From NCBI GenBank assembly GCA_004380135.1, contig QXCR01000316.1, positions 1 to 17,991 of the forward strand: a stretch of 17,991 nucleotides of DNA, in the 5' to 3' direction. Shown piece by piece: positions 1 through 10,154 of this stretch. Below the pieces are notes generated by a model. It saw nothing but the letters and a program-made list of their open reading frames with translations. It had not been told where the DNA came from and made no database searches. The DNA comes from Stemphylium vesicarium (lineage: Eukaryota; Ascomycota; Dothideomycetes; Pleosporales; Pleosporaceae). Position 1 is the first letter of the stretch; every line of letters starts with the position of its first letter. The translations under genes were made by a program, and so were the position numbers.

Positions 1-867
1 CACGCAACCCAAGTTGCAGAAACTGTAAGCTTCAAGACCTCCCCCCAAACCCCAATCCCCCCTCCGCTTCCATACTTCCGAAATTGATTACATATTGGTG
101 CATCCCAACCATGAACCCCCACGTCATCGCAAGTGGGCTCGAGCTCGTAAAGCGCAGCAACCACTTTGCGCGGACCCGCGCCATGTCTGCGCGGGAAACA
201 TTGGCATTGGTCGCTTCTCCGGTGCCAGACGCGGACGAATTGCTGTTTACAGTAGCATAGGTCCAGGTACCCGATAGGCCATGGCAGATGAAGGTGATCC
301 CTGCTGTAATGATACACTATTGCGAAATCCCAACCTGCGGCTGAGACATCGTCATCAGCTGATCTACTTGGCGACTAATCCTTCGATTCGTATCACTTCG
401 CTTCCTTACTGCTGATGACTCCTTCTAGCTCCAATGTTTGGTCATGCATAACACTAGGTCCGCCAGGCGGCCAAGGGTACCTGCCTAACTAAGCCCGGCA
501 ATCTGTATGATCCAACCACACAACACGCCCAAGTTGAACCAATGCCAGCTTGAGCCGCTCTCGGGGTACCTGTAGACAGCGCCTCACTCCAATAAGGTGG
601 GCCGGGCGGCTCAGACACCTAGCCCCAGAGTGGTGCGCTCCTATACTCGAGTCGCTGTCTAGTGGCTCACACAACTAGATCATAACGCTGGACACGGTTC
701 TTCCAGCGGCTTCCCGTGTCGTGTCAGCCTCGACCATACGGCGCGGTGCTGCAACCCGTATACGGCATTGTAACCGTCTTGTCCCTAACCGAAGCGTTGG
801 TTAGACATCTGCGATCAACTGGCCAGATATCGTAAGATAAGATTGGGACTAACCAGTTGTGCTTCGA

Positions 868-881
868 CGATGATATCATCG
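868..881. repeat. 14-bp perfect palindrome
   Basis: CGATGATATCATCG reads the same on both strands. It could be a binding site for a homodimeric DNA-binding protein, or chance. No gene starts close to it. Confidence 0.5.
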
Positions 882-924
882 AGTAGTTAAGGTGGGAGTC
901 AACCTACTTTGCTGGCGGTTGGGA

Positions 925-952
925 AAGCTCCGGGATATATATACAGGAGCTT
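925..952. repeat. Inverted repeat with TATATATA in the loop
   Basis: Seven-base arms AAGCTCC (925-931) and GGAGCTT (946-952) enclose a 14-base loop containing an alternating TA run. It may be a TATA-type promoter element or a small hairpin. No good open frame follows on either strand, so the role is unknown. Confidence 0.4.
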
Positions 953-1652
953 GTCTCCTTCGCCGATTGCCTTCTCGATAGCTTATCGGCTCCGATGCTT
1001 TGGAATGTAGAGAATGCACGTGGTATAGTGGCTGATATTCGAGGATTGCGATGTATACTGGAAGAGATTCCATCGGCCAGCCGTGGCTAGTCTTTCTGGC
1101 CCCCAAATGCTGGTACACGATCGCGCGGCAAGAACTTAGGTCACCCGCATAAGGCCAAATTTCCGACTAGGATTCGAGCATGCATCCATGCAATGTAATC
1201 ATCTAGGGTCTAGTTGCATGGGCGCAGTGTTCATTTGTCACATGGGGGTATCCAATCTGGTACTGAGCAAAGGCTGTGGTGGCGGTTAGGGAGCGACCAC
1301 TGTCTTACCTAGCCCAATGTGGATGCTCATGTTCGGCTTCATAGCAAAATCCAGTATCAATGTGCAGGCAGTTGTCATTGGCTTCCTTCCCAGAGCTCGA
1401 GACGCAGTTGTGGTCTCGCTATTGCATCTGATCTATGTTATATAGCCGTGTGCCTGCCGGTGTTACGATCTGACTCACACCTCAGACTTGCAAAGCACAT
1501 CACCAAGACTTGGCGTCGCTTCCACTGGAGAACAGTCCATCTTGTATATGTCTAAGATGAACAATCACGCACAGCCGTACATGTAAGTTTGCGTGGACTC
1601 TGATAATCTCGGGCGATGACGTTGACTAGAAACTAGTTTTAATCCAAGCAAC

Positions 1653-2819
1653 ATGGAGCAAGGACTTGCCCCGAATTTTATCCCAAGCCCTTTCCATTAC
1701 AAAGGAATTTATCCTGGATCTCAAGATCTACCCAGAAGCAACTACAATGAGCAAACGACCTTGGAGCCCAATTATAGTTCATTTAACGATCGAGTACCTT
1801 TCCAAAACTTTGGTCTAGAAACATCGCCCAAACGATCGCTAAGCGCTCCCCTGAATGTCCTTGATCATTGGGTGCCGAAGCCACCTGCATATGCCAGCCT
1901 GATGTCTGAGAGTTCTCCAATCAGCCACCCTGAGAGCGTCTCTACTCCGACTAACACAGGCCTGCTCACGTACCACCTACACCAACCAATCTTTCACCAA
2001 TTCGGTGACACTCTGGCTGGCCAAAGCCCATGGGCAAATGGTTCCAAGCCTCTTTGGCCACCCAGCCACCCCGGACCGACCGCATGGGGCTCACAGACGT
2101 TTGTTCCGCCCTATCACGACGGCTCATCTTACGAACAACACCCATTGCAATCGAAGTCGAGCTTTCTCACACAACCTAACGTGTCAGCTTCTACACAGTA
2201 CATGCCATATCACACGTCGTTGCAGAACATGGACAACTCTAAAGCTCAATCTAGGGGCTCCGCAACTGTCAAGATCGAGAATCACAGCATCAAGGGAGAT
2301 GATAGCGACGACCAGATCGACTCTGAATCAGAACTCTCTGGCTCTGATGACGACTGCTCATCCACGAAATCGTCAAGCTCGGAACTCAAAGGGGCAAGAA
2401 GGAAAATGAACGCTTTCGGTCCGGACAACTTTCCTGGGATCATGGAACCCGTTGACACCATTTTGAGCCAAAGCGTCTACGAATGTGCTCTAATGAAAAG
2501 GTCTAAAGCAAACGGTATATGCAGAAAGCAATTCACCCGACCAGAGCACCTCCGTCGTCACATGAAAACAGTTCACACCGATGAGAAAGATTATGTCTGC
2601 CTAGTACCAGATTGCGAAAGGCGCTTCTCCAGGAGGGACAATCTCGATCACCACTACTGGACGCACTTGAGCCCTGGTGGTAAAATGAGTAAGAACAAAA
2701 AGATGTCTTTCGAAGAGATCAGGAATATCCTCAACCCCAAGCAGAAGCAACTGCTTCGACGGCTCAAGATGAAGCTCAAAAACCAGAAGAAGAAGAATAG
2801 GATAAAGGAAAAGCTGTAG
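1653..2819 (+). CDS. BrlA-like C2H2 zinc-finger transcription factor
   Basis: Single-exon gene of 388 residues, probably a nuclear sequence-specific transcription regulator. Residues 1-210 are low in charge and rich in Ser, Pro, Gln and Tyr, as in activation or disordered regions. Residues 214-243 form an acidic/serine stretch. Two tandem fingers follow. Finger 2 is canonical: C316-X4-C321-X12-H334-X3-H338. Finger 1 has C290-X12-H303-X4-H308, but its only upstream cysteine is C278, giving an unusual C-X11-C spacing. The linker and second finger (DYVCLVPDC, FSRRDNLDHHY) resemble the conidiation regulator BrlA and related fungal factors. The very basic C-terminus (residues 344-388) is probably a nuclear localisation and DNA-contact segment. 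The ATG has A at -3 and G at +4. The family assignment is firm. Orthology to BrlA itself is not claimed, and the target genes are unknown. Confidence 0.85.
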   Translation: MEQGLAPNFIPSPFHYKGIYPGSQDLPRSNYNEQTTLEPNYSSFNDRVPFQNFGLETSPKRSLSAPLNVLDHWVPKPPAYASLMSESSPISHPESVSTPTNTGLLTYHLHQPIFHQFGDTLAGQSPWANGSKPLWPPSHPGPTAWGSQTFVPPYHDGSSYEQHPLQSKSSFLTQPNVSASTQYMPYHTSLQNMDNSKAQSRGSATVKIENHSIKGDDSDDQIDSESELSGSDDDCSSTKSSSSELKGARRKMNAFGPDNFPGIMEPVDTILSQSVYECALMKRSKANGICRKQFTRPEHLRRHMKTVHTDEKDYVCLVPDCERRFSRRDNLDHHYWTHLSPGGKMSKNKKMSFEEIRNILNPKQKQLLRRLKMKLKNQKKKNRIKEKL

Positions 2820-5445
2820 ACCAGCACTGTTTGATTGACGAAGTTTTGCAACGCTGTGAATCTGTTTTCTTTCAGGGGTTCTTCTTTGGTTCTTAAGCTA
2901 TGTAGAGTAAGGGAGTCAGGTCTCCACCTTCCTATATAGTTTACAGATTATTTTCTGCTAAGCACACCCTTTTTCTAAATGACACTAAGAGTCCGAGAAA
3001 CTTTACGCTTGAGCTAAATGCTTTGATGATCAAGCACCCATATACACACACGGTACGCTTGCAAGATGGCCAGCATAACTTGCAATCGGAACATATGATT
3101 ATGTAGAAGCCATAGCTGGACAGATTACGAACGCCGATGCGCGCATAATCTACGAATAAGCGGTGTGTAGGTCGAACAGTCTTGTGCGGAGAAGTGACCT
3201 GATCCTCGAGTTCTACAGGCGAGAGAAAAAGCCTACGTATGCCAGTCGTTGTCTCTGAAAAGGATGAATCTAGTCACCATCGACTCAGCGCTGCTTCTGT
3301 CTGTGTCACGGTTGCAATTGTGCGCCATATCACGTGATAAGACGAGATGAGGCGTCCAGGTACAGCCTCCTTTCTGTCTCAGCTAGAGTGTGCCTCGCTT
3401 TAAACTTCCTTGATTGGGCAAGGGTTTACACCAGGGGAAGGCTTGCCGCAGCCTCGCTGGAGAAATGAAGGGACTGGTGAGCGGCATAGACGCTAACCGG
3501 CACAGTTGCTTGTGTGAAAGAGGACAAGAACGATAGCAAGCGTGGGGTGTGTCAATCGTTGCATAACCATAGTTCGACAAATTGAACCAGCCCTGGCACC
3601 GCCCCTTGCCTACAAGCTGTGACCACTATCTCGTATGCAGGTCTCCAACAATGTTCCTGCTTGCTAGCATGGGCCATCGCACTGTGGGGATTGAGTGGCG
3701 GCTCGGCTACTAGCGTACTAACGGTTCTAAAGCAAATGCATGTACATCCTCACACTGGCCAATTATCCGCTATCCCTGTTTTGGCCTTGTTCTGCCATGA
3801 GAGGCTCTATCTCGGGACAGCCACACGTACGCCTGGCCGAGACCTACCCGAGGGGTCAGCTGAGACATCCGCAACGTTTTTCGCCTAGTGTAATCCAATC
3901 GTCGAATCATCTGTGGGCGGCAAGGCTACTGTCTTCCCACTCAGCCGTTTAGGGTGTCAGCCGGAGCTCCGGTAAGGAGCCGGGAAGCTTCCGGTCTGTA
4001 CAGCTGATTGCTGTTTGCCACATTGTTCCATCCCATCTTTGTTCTATCTGCCTTTGTCCATCTGTTTGCTCTTAACCGGCAAGCCTCATATAGGCTGCCG
4101 CTCGCGATAGATAGACCAATGGACATGATTCATCCCAAGCAATTCCGCTTGACATAGGGACGGTTGACGCATGAGATCATGCTTGGCAACAGTTTTTCAG
4201 CCTATTCCTTTACAGTACAGTACCTTGGCTGTCCACTCGATATTCAGGATCGAGATACGCTGCTTACTCTTTCATTCGCAATGCGAAAGTGACTCGCATA
4301 TCAGCATGATGACTGGGCAGCAACCAATCAGCATGGACAAACATTGGCTAATCGTTGCGGACTATCGAAGACTTTTGCAGTAAGGCGGATGGATAGGTTC
4401 AAAACTTTACACGGTCGTAACAACCAAAGAAGCTCGACCGTGATACGTGGCAATTGCTCTTGAACGCCTAATCATGTGAATCTACGCGAAGGCGCTTGGG
4501 CATACAGCCGTTAGTGATTGCGATTTCACCCCTACATTCAGCTGCGCAAGGGTTCTGCACAGAGCCACCTTCCGAACATAGTTTAACGCCAGGTAACCTC
4601 TACAGAAAAATCAGTGTGATTGGTCAATCCTCGACCTAACGATGACTGAACTTTTGGAATGCTGCCTACAGCGTGAAGCCTCAATCGCCGACTGTTGTAA
4701 CGTTTATGTCACAAGACGGCCGGGCATGAGCGATAAAGGAATCTTCAGCAACTTGGGTCATTCTACTAATCACGATTGGCTCTCGTCAGGTGATCATCCG
4801 AGGCGGGCAACAGGAATCCGAAGCATTGACTGTTTTAAGGTAGCGCTTTCAGACTACACCCTCTCGGGTTTAGCACAAGTCCCCTGGCAGCGGGTGTTCC
4901 GTGCCGTGCCACTTCCTGCTATAATCCTACAATACAGATCCCCATGCCTGCCTGCGGTTTCCTCTGCGTTCTCCCAGCACAATCAATCGTTTGACCACTC
5001 GTATACATACCACGTTCCCATGTACTTTCATTCATTGAATGGGAGTCAGTTGTCATAGCTTTTGAACATAGGTGCAATCATCTCGCGCTACTCCCAGTGG
5101 AACTCACCTACGGGACTCACATGCATTTACCCCACCAAGTGCATTCGACACCTAAGGTTCAAGATGAACGGCCACAAACTTTGGTCATCCCACAGGTGTC
5201 GCCCGCATTAGCGAACCCAACTCACTCCCCTGCTTCGTCGAAACGTCGGACTTTAATTACCAACCTGGACCGTACAAGTATTTGCCGATTTCATCAGGAA
5301 AACCCTGAGGCCACACAAACAGATATTGGAAGTATGCCAGCATGATGCACTTACCAATACGGATCGTTCACTGACGTTACTATAGCGTACTTTGGCGTAG
5401 AGCGAAGGTACCACTGCAAATCCCTCATGTATCCTGCCGTGTTAA
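2820..5445. other. Long intergenic region
   Basis: About 2.6 kb without a supported gene. The largest open frame (4642-5058, 138 codons) has no recognisable domain and an irregular composition, and I treat it as chance. The frame at 5097-5345 ends next to a GTATGC donor-like site at 5332 and could hold a 5' exon of the downstream Zn2Cys6 gene, but its phase did not join cleanly to any good acceptor. A CACGTGATAAG sequence near 3332 combines an E-box core and a GATA motif. Palindromes lie at 3961-3995. Confidence 0.5.
3961..3995. repeat. Pair of adjacent palindromes
   Basis: CCGGAGCTCCGG (3961-3972) is a perfect 12-bp palindrome. GGAAGCTTCC follows about 15 bases later and is a perfect 10-bp palindrome. 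GCTCC and GGAGC in between can also pair as a small hairpin. There is no gene close by on either strand, so the function is unknown. Confidence 0.4.
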
Positions 5446-7285
5446 CAGCCATGTAGTACCGTTTCAAAAATTTTGTGCCCGAAAAAGGGATACAAGAACC
5501 AGGACGAGGGCGACCAAGGCTCAACTAATCGTGTCAGGCAAGCCTGTGATAAGTAAGTTTCTTTAATAGGCCCTGTCACGTCTAAGTACTTATATTATGA
5601 ATCTGTAGGTGTCGCCAAAGAAAGGTTAGGTGCTTTACAAAAGACGGGAATCGATGCGAAAGCTGCTCGTCCGGTGGACTTGAATGCACGTACAATATGA
5701 TCCAAAGAAAGAAAGGTCCAAGGGGCAGCCACGCCAGACGCGTCCGCAGAAGTCTGGGCAACGCCCAGCGTACCACCTCGCCATTTGCGCCTACCCAAGA
5801 CTTATCAGCTGCCGCTCTAGTCGAGAGCCGCAATCAATATCCCGCCACCAATATCTTCCCTTTGGAGCCTGTTTTGCATCCCCAACAGGCGCAAAACGCA
5901 GTTGCTGATATGAACCGCTCCACAAAAGCAAACTCTTCATTTGACGATATTTCTTCTGGCCGACGCATTGCCGTTGTACTCGAAATCATGAGCAACATGT
6001 TCAAGATCATTGACGATTTCACCAACCTCTGGGATGAGGTGCACGACAAGCGTGTGAGCGCTGCTTTGGCCATAGTAGCGCAATATCAGCTGTCAAAGGC
6101 TGTCCCAAGATACTTACCGGGCACGCATGGCCAGAATGTCCAGATACACATCACGAAGCTGTGGATATACTTAAAGATCTGGCATATGAGACAACAGAAG
6201 GGTCTCTTGAACGAATCAGAAGCCGTGCAAGCGGATTGCCTCTCGCTTCTTCATCCGATTGAGATTGCCTCGGGTGTTCTTTCTATCCCAGGATTATTCG
6301 GCCAACAAGTCACGATCACTCTCGACCAAAGACTGGTAAGCAGTATTTCATCTTGTTCCATATCAGAGCGCATTGTACGGATTGCCTTCTTTTACGCTCT
6401 TCTATCTCTCGCTGTGATAGCACCAGCACCGAGCTAGGCAATGTTTATCTTGGACTTCAGTGCTACGGCTAGCCGCACCGACTTACATGCTCTCCCAGTG
6501 ATACCCCCATCACGTTCTGCACTATCACCTAGACTAAGCTTCAGCTAATAACGCCGCAGATTGAGAAACTATGTGATATTGCTGACTGTGTAGTTGATAC
6601 ACTTCAGGAATGGCTTGAGATACGTGAAACTGTCTGCATTAATTGGCTTCTTAAGTTCCGGAATTCCATGCGTCGCTTGATCTTAATGGACAACAAAGGT
6701 CAAAATACCCTTGAAGCAATTGACGAAGTCGTTGCTCAGTATCCTAGCAACCGAGCATGTGGGATCAAGAACGACGACGAGCATTCCACAACACCTTACT
6801 GCAATCAGCTTTGCATACTACGAAAAGATGACCAGGACGTTGTGAAGGCAAAGATAGAACGCTCCTAGAAATTGTCTCGGAGCGATACAGTCGATGGGAT
6901 TTCGCGTCGAGGGTGAGAACATGATCTCAAGAGCGCTAGTCATCGAAATGTACTCTAGTCATCGATGAGAGAGCCATATGAAGATGTTGCTAATTAGAAC
7001 TACCCTGCTTAGAATCGGCCCGATACTCCTTTGCCGAATCTTCGACCATTTTCTACAGCCTTCACTTCCACCCCTTTAACGTTATATACTTACGCACACC
7101 TTATGTATATAAACTCGTGTATCTGATCTATAGGAAAATCAACACAGTTCTCATATGCAGTTGTTGACGCCTTGTCTACTGCAATAGAAGAGGATGCAAA
7201 GCTCACCCATGGGGGCGCACCAGAGACTTCTCGCCGAGACGAGTCCAAGAACGGCAGCATTTTTAATGATTTAAGCTGTCGATGA
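5446..7285 (+). CDS. Zn(2)-Cys(6) transcription factor, multi-exon, 5' end unresolved
   Basis: A binuclear zinc cluster is assembled across a 56-nt intron (5553-5608). The exons join to read RQACDKCRQRKVRC, followed by two further cysteine pairs, with spacing C-X2-C-X6-C-X7-C-X2-C-X6-C. This is exactly the fungal Gal4-type DNA-binding domain. A basic stretch after the sixth cysteine (RKKGPRG) is the usual linker. The exon 5609-6335 continues for about 240 codons with no other recognised domain. The best continuation joins 6335 to 6560 (phase 0), 6738 to 6858 (phase 2) and 6912 to 7148 (phase 0), with the stop at 7283-7285. The zinc cluster and the first two exons are well supported; the last three joins are inferred from open frames, splice dinucleotides and phase only. 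A simpler alternative ends at the stop at 6866-6868. The first exon is open back to a stop at 5443-5445 and contains no in-frame ATG, so a further upstream exon is needed or the start is lost. The product is probably a nuclear regulator with unknown targets. Confidence 0.7.
5553..5608 (+). other. Spliceosomal intron inside the zinc cluster
   Basis: The 5' splice site is GTAAGT, the 3' end is TGTAG and the length is 56 nt. It splits the Lys codon between the first two cysteines of the Zn2Cys6 motif. Removing it restores the canonical C-X2-C spacing, which is strong evidence that it is real. Confidence 0.9.
6336..6559 (+). other. Probable intron of the Zn2Cys6 gene
   Basis: The donor is GTAAGC and the acceptor GCCGCAG, and both flanking frames are phase 0. 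The downstream frame (6560 onward) reads as a helical, charged segment. At 224 nt it is four times longer than the other well-supported introns here. It may hide a small exon or be two introns, and the upstream frame stays open to 6437. Confidence 0.5.
6739..6857 (+). other. Tentative intron of the Zn2Cys6 gene
   Basis: The donor is GTATCC and the acceptor GATAG. The join is phase-consistent and links the frame ending ...IDEVVAQ to a short open segment encoding TLLEIVSERYSRWDFASR, which looks protein-like. Without this splice the frame ends at the stop at 6866-6868. Both sites are weaker than consensus. Confidence 0.35.
6913..7147 (+). other. Tentative last intron of the Zn2Cys6 gene
   Basis: The donor is GTGAGA and the acceptor is AG at 7146-7147. 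A CTGAT branch-point-like sequence lies about 20 bases upstream of the acceptor. The join is phase 0 and opens a 45-codon frame beginning FSYAVVDALSTAIEEDAKL, with the stop at 7283-7285. The length (235 nt) is unusual for this gene set. Confidence 0.35.
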
Positions 7286-7640
7286 GTCTACTAATCGACA
7301 TTCGCTCATTTGTGCATATATTTTCTAATGCAGATAGCGAAGAGGCTCCGAACCCTGCCTTGACATGTAAACGAAATCTTCAGCAATACACACAGCGATG
7401 CCTCGTGGTCTGAGATTACTTTGGTTCTTTTTACCCTGCAGCTTATCACTGTCGTCTTACAGAGTACGGAGCCATTCCACTGTTATTTTCTGTTCTGATT
7501 CTCGTCTTGCTTTTGTCCAATAGTTGCATTGCATTCTACTAGTCACTATCGGCTTTAAACTTCCTCATCTGTGGCTCGCTCAATGTGTGTCGCAATGTCC
7601 GGCAGCAGTCCCACTTTCATCCGTATCAGCCGTCGCGATC
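7286..7640. other. Region between convergent genes
   Basis: This is the shared 3' region between the plus-strand Zn2Cys6 gene and the minus-strand transporter gene. No gene is seen. The short plus-strand open frames starting near 7524-7585 run into the antisense of the transporter and are shadows. Confidence 0.55.
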
Positions 7641-10154
7641 TTATTCCTCTTCCAGCGTTTGCGGCAAATGGACTGCAGTCTGCTGCCTCCACAGTCCTGC
7701 GTACTTGCCATCGGGAATTCTTAGGAGCTCCTGGTGTTTTCCTCTCTCGATAATCTCGCCCTTCTCCACAACTAGGATCTGATCCGCATGTACAATTGTG
7801 CTGAGTCGATGCGCAATAACAAAGGTCGTGCGACCTTTGCTTAAGTTGCGGAAGGCTTGCTGGATAAGCTCTTCAATGGAAGAGTCGATCGCCGATGTCG
7901 CTTCATCTAACATGACGATCTTGGGGTTCTTCAGCAGCACGCGCGCGATGGCAATGCGTTGCAACTGACCGCCTGAGAGTCGCACGCCCCGCTCGCCAAC
8001 TTGGGCCTTGTAACCATCTGGGAAGCCGACAATGTCATCATGTATGGCGGCTGCACTGCACGCGTCTTCGATTTCGGCGTCGGTGGCTTTGATTTTGGCG
8101 TAGCGAATGTTTTCGCGGATGGTCCGGTTGAAGAGAACAGGATCCTGAGGGACTAGACCTATTGCATCTCGTACACTGGCTTGAGTTACTGAACGCAGAT
8201 CTTGACCATCGATTGTTATCGAGCCGCAGGTGACATCGTATAAGCGGAGAAGCAGTTTGAGCATCGTGGACTTCCCGCCACCCGTTTCGCCGACGAAGGC
8301 AATGGTTTGGCCACCAGCTGCTTTCAGATTTGCGCCCCTGATGATGGGCTTGCGCACGTCGTAGTGAAAGTCAACATCCTTGAATTCTACTTCTCCGGTA
8401 CGCACGACGAGGTTCTTTGCGCCTTCTTGGTCTGCTACTGTGGGCTTAGTGTTCAGGAGTTGGAGTAGGCGTTCGGCGTCGATCAGAGAGCTCGAAATGC
8501 GTCGGTAGCTGTTCGAAATTACGCCGAGCGGCGAAGTCATCGTATGCCAGTACATGATGAGTGTCACCAGGTTACCAACAGGCTTCCGCCCAGTGACAAT
8601 TTGCCACATGCCAAATCCGCAAGCGCCTGCGAAACCAAACGTAGTCAGGAGATCTTGCGCTGCATGTCCGCCCATGAAACGGAAGTAGTATGAGTATTGA
8701 GCCGAGATGGAGTTGAGAATGTTCTTAGCATAGCGCTCATGTTCAAACAACAGCCGGTTGAAGTAAGCGACAGTCTGCCAGTTGTGTACCGTCTCGTTGA
8801 CCGTGGAGCTTTCCGTACGTTGTTTCTCGACGTAATCGCGTCGCTTGGGCTGCGAGAGCGTCGTAAAGTAGAAGCCGATGGCGATGTATGCTGCGCCCAT
8901 GAAGAGCACGATAAAAGCCATGTATGCATCAAATAGAGTTGTGACATAGTACATCGCAACCACGAGATCGAGCAGGATGGGCGCAATGTCGAACAAGACC
9001 ATCTCGATGAGCGTATTCAGGGAAGACGCCTGCTCGATAGCCTTCAAAACTTCGCCAGAGTCCTTGGAGGTATGGAAGTCCATCGACAAGCCCAGCAGGT
9101 GTTTGTAAGCTAGGAGGGTAATGCGGCGGTAGGCAGAGTTGGATATGACGAGGTTCGCAATGCCGTCTATAATCCCAAGTCCAGCGTAACTGTTGATCCA
9201 AGAGAATAGCACCCAGAGTCCAATATCCTTCCATGGCATAACTCCACTCTTCGTCTGGTAAGCTCTCTCCAACTCTGTTGTGATGATTCCAAGTTGGCGG
9301 GGAGTAAGCAGATTAAGGACTCGCTCTTGGAGCATGTGGACAAGTCGTATACCAAGGCAGGCCATGACCTTCCAGTCGTCTTTTGGAAATAGATAGGGCA
9401 GGAAGATGGCAAAGCCCTTCAAGTAGCCGAACCAACCGCCATTCTCTTCAAGGCGCTTAGCCTGTTGCTCTTTCACATCTTTATCGTCGTCCTTTGGTAT
9501 AGCTTCCTCGTCATCGCTGGATACATCCTGGGGTACAGCGCCGTACGATCTGTTGCCGTTCACGCTAGCTAGGCCGTTCGTTTGTTTTCCCAACAAGGAC
9601 TGGCGCTCTTCATCCGTGCTGTTTTCCGCTTGTCTGGTGACGAGAATGACGAATGCATCGAGCAGCAAAAGCAGAGAGGCGAAAGCTCTGATGCAGCCGA
9701 TGATCAAAGGAGGATCTCTTGGTCGATCTTTTTGGGGCACGGAGAAGACCGTGATCAAGAATGTCGTCGTCTCGATCGCGAAATGCAAAGTAAACGCGCC
9801 AAAATACGCATGCCACCGCAGCGATTTGCTCGACCATAAAATGTATGCAAGTAGGCTCCAGACGAGTATCGATCCCAAGCACCGTATCGCTGAGTATCGC
9901 GGAGCTTCGTATTCGTGTTGACAGACTGACTGTATGATGTAGTAGAGGACTTCCGCAATGTATGCCGCGAGTATTGTGATCGTAAAGGTCAATATGCTGC
10001 TCCTCCTCTTGCCTGATAACAGTCGCGCTTTCTGCAAAATGCAAAGACTGAAGATATACGCTCCCAAGTAATAGACTCCAACAATGGGAGCATGAATATA
10101 ATGCAACAGCGCAAGGATCGAGTACATTGTGGGGGAGAAGACGAGATGAACCAT
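7641..10154 (-). CDS. hmt1: Heavy-metal tolerance (HMT1-type, ABCB) ABC half-transporter
   Basis: Full-length single-exon ABC half-transporter of 837 residues, the usual size for the fungal HMT1/ABCB6-like group. It most likely acts as a homodimer in the vacuolar membrane, moving phytochelatin, glutathione or metal conjugates at the cost of ATP. An N-terminal hydrophobic domain (about residues 12-173, some five segments) is followed by an acidic cytosolic linker (178-238). The ABC membrane domain comes next (about 245-545), then a complete nucleotide-binding domain. That domain has a Walker A GETGGGKST (622-630), Q-loop Gln670, signature LSGGQLQR (726-733), Walker B IVMLDE (746-751, catalytic Glu751) and switch His782 in AHRLS. 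All catalytic residues are present, so the protein should be active. M1 (A at -3, G at +4) is taken as the start, though M10 is also in good context. The substrate is inferred from the family, not seen. The symbol denotes family resemblance to fission yeast Hmt1. Confidence 0.93.
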   Translation of the reverse strand: MVHLVFSPTMYSILALLHYIHAPIVGVYYLGAYIFSLCILQKARLLSGKRRSSILTFTITILAAYIAEVLYYIIQSVCQHEYEAPRYSAIRCLGSILVWSLLAYILWSSKSLRWHAYFGAFTLHFAIETTTFLITVFSVPQKDRPRDPPLIIGCIRAFASLLLLLDAFVILVTRQAENSTDEERQSLLGKQTNGLASVNGNRSYGAVPQDVSSDDEEAIPKDDDKDVKEQQAKRLEENGGWFGYLKGFAIFLPYLFPKDDWKVMACLGIRLVHMLQERVLNLLTPRQLGIITTELERAYQTKSGVMPWKDIGLWVLFSWINSYAGLGIIDGIANLVISNSAYRRITLLAYKHLLGLSMDFHTSKDSGEVLKAIEQASSLNTLIEMVLFDIAPILLDLVVAMYYVTTLFDAYMAFIVLFMGAAYIAIGFYFTTLSQPKRRDYVEKQRTESSTVNETVHNWQTVAYFNRLLFEHERYAKNILNSISAQYSYYFRFMGGHAAQDLLTTFGFAGACGFGMWQIVTGRKPVGNLVTLIMYWHTMTSPLGVISNSYRRISSSLIDAERLLQLLNTKPTVADQEGAKNLVVRTGEVEFKDVDFHYDVRKPIIRGANLKAAGGQTIAFVGETGGGKSTMLKLLLRLYDVTCGSITIDGQDLRSVTQASVRDAIGLVPQDPVLFNRTIRENIRYAKIKATDAEIEDACSAAAIHDDIVGFPDGYKAQVGERGVRLSGGQLQRIAIARVLLKNPKIVMLDEATSAIDSSIEELIQQAFRNLSKGRTTFVIAHRLSTIVHADQILVVEKGEIIERGKHQELLRIPDGKYAGLWRQQTAVHLPQTLEEE

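Larger units (their letters stand above)
1..1652. other. Intergenic region upstream of the C2H2 factor gene
   Basis: I see no convincing gene in this stretch. The open frames are short (at most about 80 codons), several start at non-ATG codons, and none resembles a known family. The downstream part is presumably the promoter of the plus-strand C2H2 gene. It includes a TATATAG-like stretch near 1439-1445, but no transcription start can be fixed. Two small palindromic structures (868-881 and 925-952) are listed separately. Confidence 0.6.

Noticed and set aside
1165..1195. Possible tRNA T-loop (TCGAATCC on the minus strand)
   Set aside because: The flanking bases do not form a T-stem and no other cloverleaf arms are present.
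4642..5058. 138-codon plus-strand open frame
   Set aside because: It has no recognisable domain and an irregular composition. It lies in a long region where chance frames of this size are expected.
6936..6965. Direct repeat CTAGTCATCGA, two copies 19 bases apart
   Set aside because: It is too short and isolated to call an element, and it lies within a probable intron.
9610..10044. 144-codon minus-strand open frame
   Set aside because: It lies within the ABC transporter gene in another frame and is a shadow of it.
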